64,000 bases of DNA from Streptomyces sp. L-9-10 (GCF_004151105.1 NZ_PHRF01000050.1:62001-126000), one strand, 5' to 3'; counted from the stretch's first letter, positions 1 to 9,597 are shown. Notes: generated from the letters alone by a model not told the origin. Made by a program: numbers and translations.

Positions 1-622
1 GCGACTCCAGATCGGCCTGACGCGTACTCAACTCGCCCTCCAGCGACACCACATCGCTGAGTCGCGTCGCCTGGTCCATCAACTCCCTCACACGCGCGAC
101 GCTCGCCCGCTGCGAGGCGATCCTGCTGTTCACGTCGACGACCTGGTCGGTGACGTCCTTCGCGTTGGCCTTGCGCGCCAGCAGCGTGCCGGTGCCCGCC
201 AGTTCGGCCAGGACGTCGTCGTACGCGTCCTGCGGCACCCGCAGCACGATGCGCGAGCCGACATGGTCGCCACCGATCCGCTCGGTGGACTCGTCCTCGA
301 CGAGACCGCCGGAGCCGACGGCCGCGGACCGCGCCGTGGCCAGCGCCTTCTCCGTGTTCTTGACGCGCACGGTGAGTTCGGCGGTGCGGATCACATGCGT
401 ACCGGCTTGCGCGGGCCGCTGCTCGGCGTCCGCCCCCTCGCTGCCGGACGCCGGCGCACCGGCCCCCGACGGGGCGTCCGCCGCGTCCGCCTGCCCCTCC
501 CGCACCGGTTTCGCGGCGCTGTCCGCCGCCGACTTGTTCGCACCGCCATCGGAGGCGCTGCATCCGGCGAGAGCGAGTGAGACGGTGAGTAGTGCTGCCG
601 CGAATGCTGGCATCGCGCGCAT
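1..622 (-). CDS. DUF4349-type lipoprotein (C-terminus off the left edge)
   Basis: Secreted lipoprotein, incomplete: it starts at 622 and runs off the left edge. The N-terminus has a short hydrophobic signal ending in a lipobox (LALAGC). An Ala/Ser/Gly-rich linker follows, then a segment with THVIRTAELTVRVKN and further on VTDQVVDVNSRIASQRASV, which matches the DUF4349 pattern, then a Leu/Arg-rich region likely to form a coiled coil. A GGGGGG stretch lies 6-7 nt before the ATG at 622; an in-frame ATG at 613 is an alternative. The gene is divergent from hemY. DUF4349 proteins are envelope-associated, and their biochemical role is not established. Confidence 0.8.
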   Translation of the reverse strand, partial: MRAMPAFAAALLTVSLALAGCSASDGGANKSAADSAAKPVREGQADAADAPSGAGAPASGSEGADAEQRPAQAGTHVIRTAELTVRVKNTEKALATARSAAVGSGGLVEDESTERIGGDHVGSRIVLRVPQDAYDDVLAELAGTGTLLARKANAKDVTDQVVDVNSRIASQRASVARVRELMDQATRLSDVVSLEGELSTRQADLES

Positions 623-765
623 GTCGGCCCCCCAGGGACGGTTGATGAGAGTGTGCTGACGGTTCGACGTGTGAGGCCCGTGCACGGATGCTCATCCACG
701 GTTCCGAAGCGGTCACGGTCGGGACTCGTTATGGAACGTCCATGACGGTTTGAGAGAGTGGGGGC

Positions 766-2220
766 ATGGAGTCGAGCGCGCAGCATGTGGACACGCACAC
801 AGGCCATGTCGTGGTCGTCGGGGGCGGTATCGCCGGTCTCGCCGCCGCGCACCGACTGCTGGGCGCCGGGGTCCGGGTGACGCTGCTGGAGGCCACCGCC
901 CGGCTCGGCGGCAAGCTGCGGACCGGCGAGATCGAGGGCGCGCCCGTCGACCTCGGGGCCGAGTCGATGCTCGCGCGTCGGCCCGAGGGCGTCGACCTGG
1001 CCGAGGCCGTCGGGCTCGGGGAGCTGCTCCAGCCGCCCACCGCCACCACCGCATCGGTGTGGTCGCGCGGGGAGCTGCGACCCATGCCCAGGGGCCATGT
1101 GATGGGCGTGCCGGGCGACCCGGCCGCACTCGCGGGGCTGCTCTCCGACGAAGGGCTGGCCAGGATCGCCCGTGAGCCGGAACTGCCGCCCACCGAGGTC
1201 GGCGACGATGTCGCGGTCGGCGAGTACGTCGCCGAGCGGCTCGGCCGCGAGGTCGTCGACCGGCTGGTGGAACCGCTGCTCGGCGGGGTCTACGCGGGCG
1301 ACGCGTACCGCATCTCCATGAAGGCGGCCGTCCCCCAGCTCTTCGACATCGCCAGAACCCATGACTCGCTGCTGGCCGGTGTGCGCGACGTCCAGGCCGC
1401 GGCCGCGGCCCGGCAGCGCGACGGCGGAGCGCCGGCCGCGGTCTTCGCCGGCATCGCCGGCGGCGTGGGCAGACTGCCGGGCGCCGTCGCGGACGCCGTA
1501 CGGGCCGGCGGCGGCGAGATCCTCACGGAGACGCCCGTGCTCGGCCTCCGGCGCACCCCCGACGGCTGGCGGATCCGCACCGAGCGGCGCACCCTGGACG
1601 CCGATGGCGTCGTGCTGGCCACCCCCGCGTGGTCCGCCTCGGCGCTGCTGTCCGACGAGTCACCGGCCGCGGCCGCCGAACTCGCCACGGTCGAGTACGC
1701 CTCGATGGCGCTGGTCACGATGGCGTTCCGGCGCGCCGATCTCGGCGCGATGCCGTCCGGCAGCGGCTTTCTCGTACCGCCCGTGGACGGCCGCACGATC
1801 AAGGCGTCCACCTTCTCCACCCGGAAGTGGGGGTGGGTCGCGGATGCCGCGCCCGGTCTCTTCCTCCTGCGCACCTCCATCGGACGGTACGGCGAGGAGG
1901 AGCAACTGGAGCGCGAGGACGCCGATCTCGTCGGCGTCTCGCTGCACGACCTCGGCGACGCGGTCGGGCTCACCGCGAAGCCGGTGGCCACCGAAGTGAC
2001 CCGCTGGACCGGCGGTCTGCCGCAGTACCCGGTCGGCCATCGGACGAGAACCGCCCGGATCCGCGAGGCCGTCGCCAAGCTCCCGGGGCTGCGGCTGTGC
2101 GGCGCGGCGTACGACGGCGTCGGCATCCCCGCGTGCGTCGCGTCCGCCCGGCGCGCCGCCGACGAGATCATCGCCACGTCGACCCTGGCGCGGGGCACGG
2201 GGCGGGGCGCGGGAGAATAG
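766..2220 (+). CDS. hemY: Coproporphyrinogen III oxidase (HemY/CgoX-type FAD enzyme)
   Basis: A 484-residue flavoprotein that oxidises the porphyrinogen ring late in heme synthesis. An N-terminal Rossmann FAD motif ([16 protein letters not shown], residues ~17-32) is followed by an ARLGGK segment and the GAESM region typical of the family. The C-terminal FAD-contact segment ([17 protein letters not shown]) is intact. The ATG at 766 has a GGGGG ribosome site. hemQ follows only 4 nt later. In Actinobacteria this enzyme acts on coproporphyrinogen III rather than protoporphyrinogen IX; the adjacent hemQ supports that reading. It is often labelled protoporphyrinogen oxidase (hemG). Confidence 0.93.
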   Translation: MESSAQHVDTHTGHVVVVGGGIAGLAAAHRLLGAGVRVTLLEATARLGGKLRTGEIEGAPVDLGAESMLARRPEGVDLAEAVGLGELLQPPTATTASVWSRGELRPMPRGHVMGVPGDPAALAGLLSDEGLARIAREPELPPTEVGDDVAVGEYVAERLGREVVDRLVEPLLGGVYAGDAYRISMKAAVPQLFDIARTHDSLLAGVRDVQAAAAARQRDGGAPAAVFAGIAGGVGRLPGAVADAVRAGGGEILTETPVLGLRRTPDGWRIRTERRTLDADGVVLATPAWSASALLSDESPAAAAELATVEYASMALVTMAFRRADLGAMPSGSGFLVPPVDGRTIKASTFSTRKWGWVADAAPGLFLLRTSIGRYGEEEQLEREDADLVGVSLHDLGDAVGLTAKPVATEVTRWTGGLPQYPVGHRTRTARIREAVAKLPGLRLCGAAYDGVGIPACVASARRAADEIIATSTLARGTGRGAGE

Positions 2221-2224
2221 CCCC

Positions 2225-2941
2225 ATGACTGCTGCACCAGAGAAGACCCCGAACGCGGGCAAGAAGGCCAAGGACCTCAACGAGGTCATCCGCTACACGC
2301 TGTGGTCCGTCTTCAAGCTGCGCGACGTGCTGCCCGATGACCGGACCGGCTTCGCGGACGAGGTCCAGGAGCTGTTCGACCAGCTCGGCGCCAAGGACGT
2401 CACCGTACGCGGCACCTACGACGTGTCCGGGCTGCGCGCGGACGCCGATGTCATGATCTGGTGGCACGCGGAGACCTCGGATGAACTCCAGGACGCGTAC
2501 AACCGCTTCCGCCGCACCCGGTTCGGACGGCAGCTGGAGCCGGTCTGGTCGAACATGGCGCTGCACCGCCCCGCCGAGTTCAACAAGTCGCACGTCCCGG
2601 CCTTCCTGGCGGACGAGACGCCCCGCGACTATGTCAGCGTCTACCCCTTCGTACGGTCCTACGACTGGTATCTGCTGCCCGACGAGGAGCGTCGCACGAT
2701 GCTCGCCGACCACGGGAAGATGGCCCGCGGCTACCCCGACGTGCGCGCCAACACGGTCGCCTCGTTCTCGCTCGGCGACTACGAGTGGGTGCTGGCCTTC
2801 GAGGCCGACGAGCTGTACCGGATCGTCGACCTGATGCGCCATCTGCGCGGCTCCAAGGCCCGGATGCACGTCCGGGAAGAGGTCCCGTTCTACACGGGCC
2901 GCCGCAAGTCGGTCGCGGACCTCGTGGCGGGGCTCGCGTAA
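2225..2941 (+). CDS. hemQ: Coproheme decarboxylase HemQ (ChdC)
   Basis: A 238-residue chlorite-dismutase-family protein that decarboxylates iron-coproporphyrin III to heme b, the terminal step of the coproporphyrin route. Visible family features are the N-terminal [14 protein letters not shown] strand, the [13 protein letters not shown] segment, the [15 protein letters not shown] loop (which contains the conserved catalytic tyrosine) and [16 protein letters not shown] near the end. The start ATG lies 4 nt after the hemY stop; a GGGAG site sits inside the hemY end, so the two genes are probably co-transcribed. A 12-bp hairpin follows about 36 nt after the stop. Confidence 0.95.
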   Translation: MTAAPEKTPNAGKKAKDLNEVIRYTLWSVFKLRDVLPDDRTGFADEVQELFDQLGAKDVTVRGTYDVSGLRADADVMIWWHAETSDELQDAYNRFRRTRFGRQLEPVWSNMALHRPAEFNKSHVPAFLADETPRDYVSVYPFVRSYDWYLLPDEERRTMLADHGKMARGYPDVRANTVASFSLGDYEWVLAFEADELYRIVDLMRHLRGSKARMHVREEVPFYTGRRKSVADLVAGLA

Positions 2942-3249
2942 CCCCGGCTTCCGGTCTCCGGAAGCGATGTGGATGTGGTGGCCCGGCCGGCCCGCTGTGG
3001 GACGGCCGGGCCACCCCGCCCGGAAGATCAGACGACCGGCGGCGGCTCATGGCCGCTCACCCGCTCGTCCAGCGACACCGGGTCCGGCTCCGGGTTCCCA
3101 TCGGCCGTCGACCCGCGGAACGCGGTGACCCGCGGGGGAGAAGCCGATTCTTCCCCCGTACCTCCCCGTTCCGCGTCGATCGCGGCCGATGGAGCCCGAG
3201 TCGGTGGCTCCCGCCGGGAGCGTCTCCACCCCGTCGGGACGTGCCCGGC
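2942..3249. other. Intergenic region between hemQ and tetR
   Basis: 308 bases between convergent genes. Apart from the hairpin at 2977-3015 I see no supported gene. A 60-codon frame on the minus strand (3047-3229) is Gly/Arg-rich with no recognisable family or convincing ribosome site. Confidence 0.5.
2977..3015 (+). terminator. Hairpin terminator after hemQ
   Basis: GGTGGCCCGGCC (2977-2988) pairs perfectly with GGCCGGGCCACC (3004-3015) around a 15-nt loop. There is no U tract, as is usual in streptomycetes. It lies between hemQ and the opposing tetR gene and may end transcripts from both sides. Confidence 0.7.
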
Positions 3250-3855
3250 CTACGGCTCCAGAAGGTCGAGGGCCTCCCGGACCAGGTCCGGCAACTGCTC
3301 CGCCGGCTTGCCCGGCACGCGCAGCCAGCGCTCCTTCGCGGTCTGCACCGCCGCCCCGATCACTCCGACGACCAGGCGCGGATACATGTCCGCGTCGGGG
3401 TCCACTCCCATGCGTCCGGCGAGCACACCCGCCAGGACGTAGCTGTGTTCCGTGGTCCGTTCCAGGCTTTTCGCGAGCAGGGGCGGGTTGGCCAGGATCA
3501 GGCGCTGGACGCGCAGGTAGCGTTCGCCGTCCTCGCCCGAACTGCCGTCGAGCACGGCGAGGGTGGCGGCCCGCATTGCCTTCAGCGGGGATTCCGCGGC
3601 CGGGCGCGCGGCGAGTTCACGCAGCAGGGTGGCGTTGTCGTCGTCCTCGTACCCGAGGATCACGCCTTCCTTGGAGCCGAAGTAGCGGGTGAGGGTCCGG
3701 GGCGAGACGTTCACCACCGCGGCGATGTCCTCCAGGGACGTCGCGTGAAAGCCTTTGCGCTCGAACAGGTCGGTCGCCGCTTCCATCAGCGCCCGGCGCG
3801 TGAGCAGCTTCTTCCGTTCCCGCAGCCCCGCCGTCTCCGGGACATTCGTACGCAC
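3250..3855 (-). CDS. TetR-family transcriptional repressor
   Basis: About 201 residues. The helix-turn-helix domain is N-terminal (RERKKLLTRRALMEAATDLF, then GFHATSLEDIAAVVNVSPRTLTRYFGSKEGVI), in the usual TetR layout. The C-terminal ligand domain is helical and has no assigned ligand. I chose the GTG at 3855, which has an AGGAAAGG tract about 12 nt upstream; a longer ATG start at 3936 would add a Gly/Arg-rich leader atypical for the family. It is divergent from the P450-ferredoxin pair, with a perfect 6-bp inverted repeat between them. This suggests it represses the P450 operon and itself, probably in response to a P450 substrate (inference). Confidence 0.88.
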   Translation of the reverse strand: MRTNVPETAGLRERKKLLTRRALMEAATDLFERKGFHATSLEDIAAVVNVSPRTLTRYFGSKEGVILGYEDDDNATLLRELAARPAAESPLKAMRAATLAVLDGSSGEDGERYLRVQRLILANPPLLAKSLERTTEHSYVLAGVLAGRMGVDPDADMYPRLVVGVIGAAVQTAKERWLRVPGKPAEQLPDLVREALDLLEP

Positions 3856-3978
3856 GAACAGCCCAGACCTTTCCTGTGGGTGACGCGTCGCCGCAACGTA
3901 CCCCCGGCCGTTCTCCGCCGCAACTGATCCGGTCATCCTCCGGGGGACGGGTGCGGGGCGCGGTCGCGGGTGCTAATT

Positions 3979-3993
3979 TGTCTGTGGCAGACA
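3979..3993. promoter_or_regulatory. Likely TetR operator between tetR and the P450 gene
   Basis: TGTCTG-TGG-CAGACA, a perfect 6-bp inverted repeat with a 3-nt spacer, lies in the only AT-richer patch (TGCTAATTTG...ATTTTGC) of the divergent intergenic region. Its size and position fit a TetR operator overlapping a promoter. Confidence 0.6.
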
Positions 3994-4038
3994 TTTTGCA
4001 TGTCGTGCACCAATACCCCCACGACCGACGGGAATGCC

Positions 4039-5286
4039 ATGGCTGTTTCCGCTCACAGCACCCTCTCCGGCGCCGAGTCTCCGCTCCCGCTGCCGCTTCC
4101 ACGCGAGCAGGAATGTCCCTTCCGTCCGGCGCCGGAGGTCGCCGGATTCAGGACCGACCTCCCGGTGGCCAGAGTGGTGGGCCCCACCGGCATCGAGGCG
4201 TGGCTGGTCACTCGCTACGCCGACGTACGCGACGTACTCGGCGATCCCGAGCGCTTCAGCAACCGTTCGGGGCAGGCGGCCCACATCCTGGCCGACATGC
4301 CGCCCGACGCGCCCGTGACGGAGGGCTCGTTCTCACGGATGGACGGGGCCGAGCACCTGCGGTTCCGCCGGATCCTGGGGCCCGAGCTCTCCACGATCAA
4401 ACGCATCGAACGGCTCCGGCCCACAGTGCAGCGGATCGTGGACGAACGGCTGGACGCGCTCGGCGAGTCGGCCCCGCCGGTGGACCTCTACCAGCAGTTC
4501 GCCGTTCCGGTCACCTCCACCGTCATCGCGGAACTGCTGGGAGTCCCCGCCGCCGACCACCCGCTGTTCCAGAGGGCGGGGGCCGCGCTCTTCACCGCGA
4601 CCGCCGACCCGGAAGAGGGGGCCGCCGCGTTCGAGGCGCTCTTCGGCTACCTGCACCCCCTCGTGGCCCGGCGGCGACGTGAGCCCGGCGATGACATCCT
4701 CAGCAAGCTGATCGAACGGGGCGACCGCAGCGACCGGCCGTTCACCGACACCGAGTTGGTCGCGACGGCGGCGGGTCTGCTCGTCGCGGGCTTCGACACC
4801 ACGGCCAGCATGATCAGTTACGGCGTGCTGGCACTCCTGCACCACCCCGACCAGTTGGCGGCCCTGCGCGAGGACCCCGCGCTGATACCGGGCGCGGTGG
4901 AGGAGTTGGTGCGGTTCCTCGGCGTCGGTACGGGCATCATGCGGGAGGTCACCCGCGACACCGAGATCGGCGGGCAGCCCGTCGCGGCAGGTGATTTCGT
5001 CATCGCCGCCATCCAGTCCGCCAATCACGATCCGGAGCAGTTCCCGGAGGCCGACCGGCTCGACGTGACCCGCGACGCCGGCAGGCACATCGGATTCGGC
5101 CACGGCCCGCACCAGTGCGCCGGCCAGCAACTGGCACGACTCGAACTGAAGACCGTGCTCGAAACACTGCTGCGCCGGATTCCCACCCTGCGCCTGGCCG
5201 TTCCGTTCGAACAGATCGAATTCAAGACCGACACCGTAGTGACCGGGCCCACCGCGCTGCCGGTCACCTGGGACGAGGTGCTCTGA
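4039..5286 (+). CDS. Cytochrome P450 (CYP105/CYP107-like class I)
   Basis: A soluble bacterial P450 of 415 residues. Family marks are the oxygen-binding I-helix AGFDTTAS, the K-helix ExxR (EELVRF region) and the heme-thiolate loop FGHGPHQCAG with the axial Cys near residue 360. I chose the ATG at 4039 (GGGA 6 nt upstream); the frame is open from 3970, but those earlier codons overlap the operator. The stop overlaps the ferredoxin ATG by one base (TGATG), so the electron donor is co-translated. The substrate cannot be read from sequence. Such TetR/P450/ferredoxin cassettes in streptomycetes act in xenobiotic or secondary-metabolite oxidation. Confidence 0.93.
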   Translation: MAVSAHSTLSGAESPLPLPLPREQECPFRPAPEVAGFRTDLPVARVVGPTGIEAWLVTRYADVRDVLGDPERFSNRSGQAAHILADMPPDAPVTEGSFSRMDGAEHLRFRRILGPELSTIKRIERLRPTVQRIVDERLDALGESAPPVDLYQQFAVPVTSTVIAELLGVPAADHPLFQRAGAALFTATADPEEGAAAFEALFGYLHPLVARRRREPGDDILSKLIERGDRSDRPFTDTELVATAAGLLVAGFDTTASMISYGVLALLHHPDQLAALREDPALIPGAVEELVRFLGVGTGIMREVTRDTEIGGQPVAAGDFVIAAIQSANHDPEQFPEADRLDVTRDAGRHIGFGHGPHQCAGQQLARLELKTVLETLLRRIPTLRLAVPFEQIEFKTDTVVTGPTALPVTWDEVL

Positions 5287-5483
5287 TGCGTGTTCACACC
5301 GAAACCGAGAAGTGTGTGGCGGCGGGGGTCTGCGTGCTGGCCGCCCCTGAGGTGTTCGACCAGGACGACGACGGCCTGGTCGTCGTACTCGACGACAGCC
5401 CCCAGTCCGAACAGCGCGAGGTGGTACTCGACGCGGCGGCCCGCTGCCCCGCGGCGGTGATACGCCTGGACGAGGACGCGTAA
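5286..5483 (+). CDS. [3Fe-4S]-type ferredoxin, P450 electron donor
   Basis: A 65-residue acidic ferredoxin. Cysteines in CVAAGVC and in the later ARCPAAV segment, with the APEVFDQDDDGLVVVL core, match the single-cluster ferredoxins that accompany streptomycete P450s. The ATG overlaps the P450 stop by one base. A reductase gene is not present nearby, so a shared cellular ferredoxin reductase is implied. A strong 15-bp hairpin follows. Confidence 0.92.
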   Translation: MRVHTETEKCVAAGVCVLAAPEVFDQDDDGLVVVLDDSPQSEQREVVLDAAARCPAAVIRLDEDA

Positions 5484-5510
5484 ACCAGGCTCCCGGGCCC
5501 GCCCCTGGGC

Positions 5511-5551
5511 CATCGGGCGGTGCGGGTTACAGGTATCCGCACCGCCCGATG
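5511..5551 (+). terminator. Terminator of the P450-ferredoxin operon
   Basis: CATCGGGCGGTGCGG (5511-5525) pairs perfectly with CCGCACCGCCCGATG (5537-5551), a 15-bp stem with an 11-nt loop, 28 nt after the ferredoxin stop. Confidence 0.85.
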
Positions 5552-5726
5552 GGGCACACCCCCAGGTGTGACGGGGGTCATACGCGGGGGGAAATCCTGA
5601 CGTTCGGGCCGCCCGTCTAGCGGGCGTGAGACCAGTGAGAACAGCCCTTCAGGGGGTGGGGCGGCGCGTAGCCCTCGCGCGCTCCGTGCTGGGAACTCAC
5701 CGGTGAACGCAGGAGAGGAACGCACC

Positions 5727-6536
5727 ATGATGACCGCGGTGGGCGCGGCGGGGATCGCGCCGCAGACATACGCCTGGGAGGTCCGGGCCACGGGGCTGAA
5801 GGTCAGGGTCGGCAAGAACCGCATGGCGGTGGACGGGCTCGACCTGTCGCTCGGCACGGGGGTGCACGGGCTGGTCGGCCCCAACGGGGCCGGCAAGACG
5901 ACGCTGATCCGGACGATGGCCACGGTGCGGCGCCCGACGGAAGGCACGCTGGAACTCCTCGGTGAGCCGGCCGGCGGCCTGGGCGAGCACCGTGCGCTGC
6001 GCCGCCGGATCGGTTACCTGCCGCAGGAGTTCGGCTACTACAAGCGCTTCACGGTACGCGAGTTCGTCGAGTACATGGCGTGGCTGAAGGAGGTGCCCAA
6101 GGCGGACATCCCCGCGAAGGTCCAGCACGCGGTGGACCGCGTGGGGCTGGCGGACCGCGCCGACGACAAGATGAAGGCCCTCTCGGGCGGCATGGTGCGG
6201 CGGGTCGGCATCGCCCAGGCCATCGTCAACGACCCGAAGATCCTGCTGCTGGACGAGCCGACGGCCGGACTGGACCCCGCCCAGCGGCTGCGCTTCCGCG
6301 AACTGCTGCAACAGCTCGGCACCGACACGTGCGTGGTGGTCTCCACGCACCTGGTGGAGGACATCGCCGCCGCCTGCACCGGCGTGGTGCTCTTCGCCGA
6401 GGGCAGGCTGGTGTTCCAGGGCACCCCGGACGAACTCGCCGCGGCCGGCACCTCCGAGCATGTCGGCGACAGCCCGCTGGAGCGCGGCTACTCGGCACTG
6501 CTCTCCCCCACCGAACAGGGAAAGGGCACCTGGTGA
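5727..6536 (+). CDS. ABC transporter ATP-binding protein
   Basis: About 269 residues. The nucleotide-binding domain is complete: Walker A GPNGAGKTT, Q-loop (YLPQEFGYYKRF), signature LSGGMVRR, Walker B ILLLDEP and the H-loop (VVSTHLVED). AGGAGAGG at 5711-5718 is spaced 8 nt from the ATG at 5727, which decides this start over the GTG at 5703. It overlaps the next gene by 4 nt (GTGA), so ATPase and membrane subunit are made together. The class is that of ABC-2-like exporters; the cargo is unknown. Confidence 0.92.
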   Translation: MMTAVGAAGIAPQTYAWEVRATGLKVRVGKNRMAVDGLDLSLGTGVHGLVGPNGAGKTTLIRTMATVRRPTEGTLELLGEPAGGLGEHRALRRRIGYLPQEFGYYKRFTVREFVEYMAWLKEVPKADIPAKVQHAVDRVGLADRADDKMKALSGGMVRRVGIAQAIVNDPKILLLDEPTAGLDPAQRLRFRELLQQLGTDTCVVVSTHLVEDIAAACTGVVLFAEGRLVFQGTPDELAAAGTSEHVGDSPLERGYSALLSPTEQGKGTW

Positions 6537-7924
6537 ACGGCCGGATTCTGCGCATCGAGACACGGCGTTCCCTCGCCCCGTGGGCCGGCCTGGGGATCGC
6601 GGCGAGCACCGTGGCGTTCTTGTTCCTGCTGGGAGGCGACGCGGCGGAGGACTCCTCGGCGTGGACGGCCGAGTGGACGTCCATGGCGATGTGGACCCGC
6701 GGCGTGCTCTTCTACGCGTGGCCGCTCGCCCTGGGCGCGGGGGCCCTGCAGGGGCTGCGGGACAGCCGCTCGAAGATGCCCGAGCTGCTGTCGAGCACGC
6801 CACGGCCCGCCTGGCACCGCGCGGCCTCGCTCGGGGGGACGACAGCGGTCGTGCTCGCCTCGGCCTTCGCCGTCCTCGTCCTGATCGGCGGGGTCCAGGT
6901 ACTCGCCCACACCGAGTACACGCACGTCGGCTGGATGCCGGTCTCGCTGGTGGGGGCGCTCTTCCTCGCCGCGGGGGCGGTGCTGGGCATCGGGATCGGG
7001 CGCAGCCTCCCCTCCGTGTTCACCCCGCCCATGGTGACCATGGCGGCCTTCATGCTCGGCCAGCTCCTTCTGATCAAGTCGGCCCCCCTGGCGAGCGCGG
7101 TGAGTACCTGGGAGGAGGCCAGGGGCGCGGGCCTGTTGCCGGGCCGGATCGCACTGCTGGCACCGGCGATCAGGGAGACGGGGGAGACGCTCTTCACGCT
7201 CTCCGCGGCCGTGCACGCCGGGCAGTTGGTCTGGGTGATCGCGCTGACCACGACGGGCTTCGCCCTGCTGGCCGCGGCGAGCCGGCGCGGCCGGCTGCTC
7301 GCACTGGTCCCCGCCGTGGTGGGTGCGGCGGTGGCCCTGCTCATCCTGCCCTCCACGTCGGAGGAGACGTACGTCCTGGACAAGGCCGCGGCGGAGAAGG
7401 TCTGTGACGGCGCGGTGTGCGTCACCGCGATGCAGCGGTCCCGCCTGGCCGGCCTCACGGGTCCGGGCGAGAAGGCGCTGGGCCTGATGAAGGGAGCCCT
7501 GGGCGGCCGGGCACCGGTCGGGATCCGGGAGCGCACCACGATCGTGCCGTACCTCGAAGTGAAGGAACGGTCCCGCGAGGACGTGCTCATCGACTTCGAC
7601 GACGAGGTGTTGCGTTACGCGAGGACCGACGAGGACCTGACCCGGGCGCTGCTCGGCCTGGGCCTGGCACCGGAGTGTTCCTTCGGGGGACTCGATGTGC
7701 AGAGCGTCGCGTCGAGCTGGGTCATGGGGGAGTTCCGGATGCTGCCCTCCGCCCCTGGCCCGGCGGCCGAGATGGCCGAGAAGACCGCCCGCTCGGCGTG
7801 GAAGAGGCTGACGGCGCTGCCGGAGGCGGAGCAGCGTGAGCGGATCGACGCGATGCGCGCCTCCGCGTTCTCCTGCGAGGACGAGACCGACCCGCTCGAC
7901 GTACTGGCCGGCGGGCCACGCTGA
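6533..7924 (+). CDS. ABC transporter membrane subunit with C-terminal soluble domain
   Basis: 463 residues from a GTG that overlaps the ATPase stop. The first ~285 residues hold about six hydrophobic segments (e.g. LGIAASTVAFLFLLGG, VVLASAFAVLVLIGGV, LVGALFLAAGAVLGIGIG, LLALVPAVVGAAVALLILP). The remaining ~175 residues are a charged soluble domain that starts just after the last membrane segment with a closely spaced Cys pair (VCDGAVCV) and has further Cys later (PECSF, FSCED). The extracytoplasmic side is likely (inference). I do not recognise the soluble domain. It could contact a peptide or envelope substrate. Confidence 0.8.
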   Translation: MNGRILRIETRRSLAPWAGLGIAASTVAFLFLLGGDAAEDSSAWTAEWTSMAMWTRGVLFYAWPLALGAGALQGLRDSRSKMPELLSSTPRPAWHRAASLGGTTAVVLASAFAVLVLIGGVQVLAHTEYTHVGWMPVSLVGALFLAAGAVLGIGIGRSLPSVFTPPMVTMAAFMLGQLLLIKSAPLASAVSTWEEARGAGLLPGRIALLAPAIRETGETLFTLSAAVHAGQLVWVIALTTTGFALLAAASRRGRLLALVPAVVGAAVALLILPSTSEETYVLDKAAAEKVCDGAVCVTAMQRSRLAGLTGPGEKALGLMKGALGGRAPVGIRERTTIVPYLEVKERSREDVLIDFDDEVLRYARTDEDLTRALLGLGLAPECSFGGLDVQSVASSWVMGEFRMLPSAPGPAAEMAEKTARSAWKRLTALPEAEQRERIDAMRASAFSCEDETDPLDVLAGGPR

Positions 7925-7977
7925 GCGGTGGGCGGACGGCAGCTCCCACGGTGCTCCCGCGTGGTGCTCCCGCACGC

Positions 7978-9597
7978 TCAGAAACGAGCACCCGGATTGT
8001 GTCTTCTGTGCAGCTCGGCAAGTCTGTTGGCCGGTTCCGGTGACACCGGGTCCGGCTCCGCGTGCGGCGCGCACTCGGCGCGCCGCGCCGGCGTCCTTCC
8101 GTGCAGCAGATAGTCCTCGACGAGCGCGGTGACACAGGCGTTGCCGCCGCCCGACACGCCGTGCGTACCGGCGTCCCGTTCGGTCACCAGCGCCGAACCG
8201 GCCAGCCGCTCGTGCAGCTCCACCGCGCCCTCGTACGGCGTCGCCGCGTCCCGCTCCGCGGCCAGGATCAGCGTCGGCGGCAACTGGCCCGGCCGGGTGC
8301 GGACTTCGGCCGGACGCTGCCGGGGCGCGGTCCAGTAGGCGCACGGCAGGTTCGTCCAGACGTTGTCCCAGGTCTCGAACGGCGCGTGCCGCGCCAGCGC
8401 GGTGTTGTCGCGGTCCCACACCGCGAAGTCCGTGGGCCAGGGCGCGTCACCGCACTCGACGGCGGTATAGACCGCGTTGGCGTTCTCGCTCTCCGCGGCG
8501 CCGGCCGGACGGGGCGCGGCCTGCGCGATCAGCGGCTGCTGATTGCCCTTCAGATACGCGGAGAGGGCCGAGGCGCGCGACGGCCAGTAGTCGTCGTAGT
8601 AGCCCGCCCCGAGCATCGCCGCCTGGAGCTGCCCCGGCCCGACCTTCCCGCCGGCCGGCTTGTGCGCGACCCCGGCGCGTACCTTCTCGTAACTCCGCCG
8701 CACCGCCTCGGCGTCGGTGCCCAGGTGGTACGTCGCGTCATGCTTGGCCACCCAGGTACGGAAGTCATCCCAGCGCCGCTCGAAGGCGGCCGACTGGTCG
8801 AGGTTGTTGCGGTACCAGACCTGCTCGGGGTCCGGGTTCACGGCGGAGTCGAAGACCATCCGGCCCACGTGTGAGGGGAAGAGCGTCGCGTAGAGCGCGC
8901 CGAAGTAGGTGCCGTACGAGGCGCCCATGAAGGTCAGCTTCTGCTCGCCGAGCGCCGCGCGCAGCACCTCCAGATCGCGGGCGTTGTTCAGCGAGTTGTA
9001 GTGGGCGAGCGCCGAGCCGGCGCCGCGGGCGCAGCCCCGCGCGTATGCCTTGGCCTCGGCGATCCGCTCCCGTTTGTACGACTCCGAGGGGTGCACCGGG
9101 GACTGCGTCGGGGCTTTGCCGAAGTCCGCCGGATTCTCGCAGGAGAGCGGCGCGGAGCGGCCCACTCCGCGCGGTGCGTAGCCGATGAGGTCATACGCCT
9201 CCGCGATCCGCTTCCAGTGGGGCACCTCGGCGGCCATCGGGAAGTACATGCCGGAGGCGCCGGGGCCGCCGGGGTTGAAGACGAGCGCGCCCTGCCGCCG
9301 CTCCGGACTCCCGCTCGCGGGCACCCGGCTGACGGTGAGGCTGATCGTCCGGCCGTCGGGCTCGGCGTAGTCGAGCGGGACCTCGACCGTGCCGCAGACG
9401 ATGGGGGCGGGCAGCCGCTCGGCCTTGGGGCAGGCGCCGAAGGTGATGCCGGTGGCGGCGGCGCGCTGGGCGGCGCGGACGACACCACGGGCCGCGCCGG
9501 CGGTGGCGTCGGCGCCGTCCGCGGGGGCGGCGACGAGGGCCGACAGGACCACGGAGCCGAGGGTGGCCAGTGCCCCGTATTTCGCTACTGCTCTCAT
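7978..9597 (-). CDS. Secreted alpha/beta-hydrolase, tripeptidyl aminopeptidase (S33) family
   Basis: A 539-residue exported serine hydrolase of the streptomycete Tap/SlpD-E type, expected to clip N-terminal tri- or dipeptides from extracellular peptides. It has a signal peptide (MRAVAKYGALATLGSVVLSALVAAPADG), an oxyanion-hole segment FNPGGPGASG, the nucleophile elbow GASYG, and a C-terminal TAP-like domain with LAAERDAATPY (acid) and GTHGVSGGG (His). The ATG at 9597 starts the signal peptide directly. It converges with the ABC operon, 53 nt apart. Confidence 0.92.
   Translation of the reverse strand: MRAVAKYGALATLGSVVLSALVAAPADGADATAGAARGVVRAAQRAAATGITFGACPKAERLPAPIVCGTVEVPLDYAEPDGRTISLTVSRVPASGSPERRQGALVFNPGGPGASGMYFPMAAEVPHWKRIAEAYDLIGYAPRGVGRSAPLSCENPADFGKAPTQSPVHPSESYKRERIAEAKAYARGCARGAGSALAHYNSLNNARDLEVLRAALGEQKLTFMGASYGTYFGALYATLFPSHVGRMVFDSAVNPDPEQVWYRNNLDQSAAFERRWDDFRTWVAKHDATYHLGTDAEAVRRSYEKVRAGVAHKPAGGKVGPGQLQAAMLGAGYYDDYWPSRASALSAYLKGNQQPLIAQAAPRPAGAAESENANAVYTAVECGDAPWPTDFAVWDRDNTALARHAPFETWDNVWTNLPCAYWTAPRQRPAEVRTRPGQLPPTLILAAERDAATPYEGAVELHERLAGSALVTERDAGTHGVSGGGNACVTALVEDYLLHGRTPARRAECAPHAEPDPVSPEPANRLAELHRRHNPGARF

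Noticed and set aside
3047..3229. A 60-codon minus-strand frame between hemQ and tetR
   Set aside because: Gly/Arg-rich, no ribosome site, no family resemblance.
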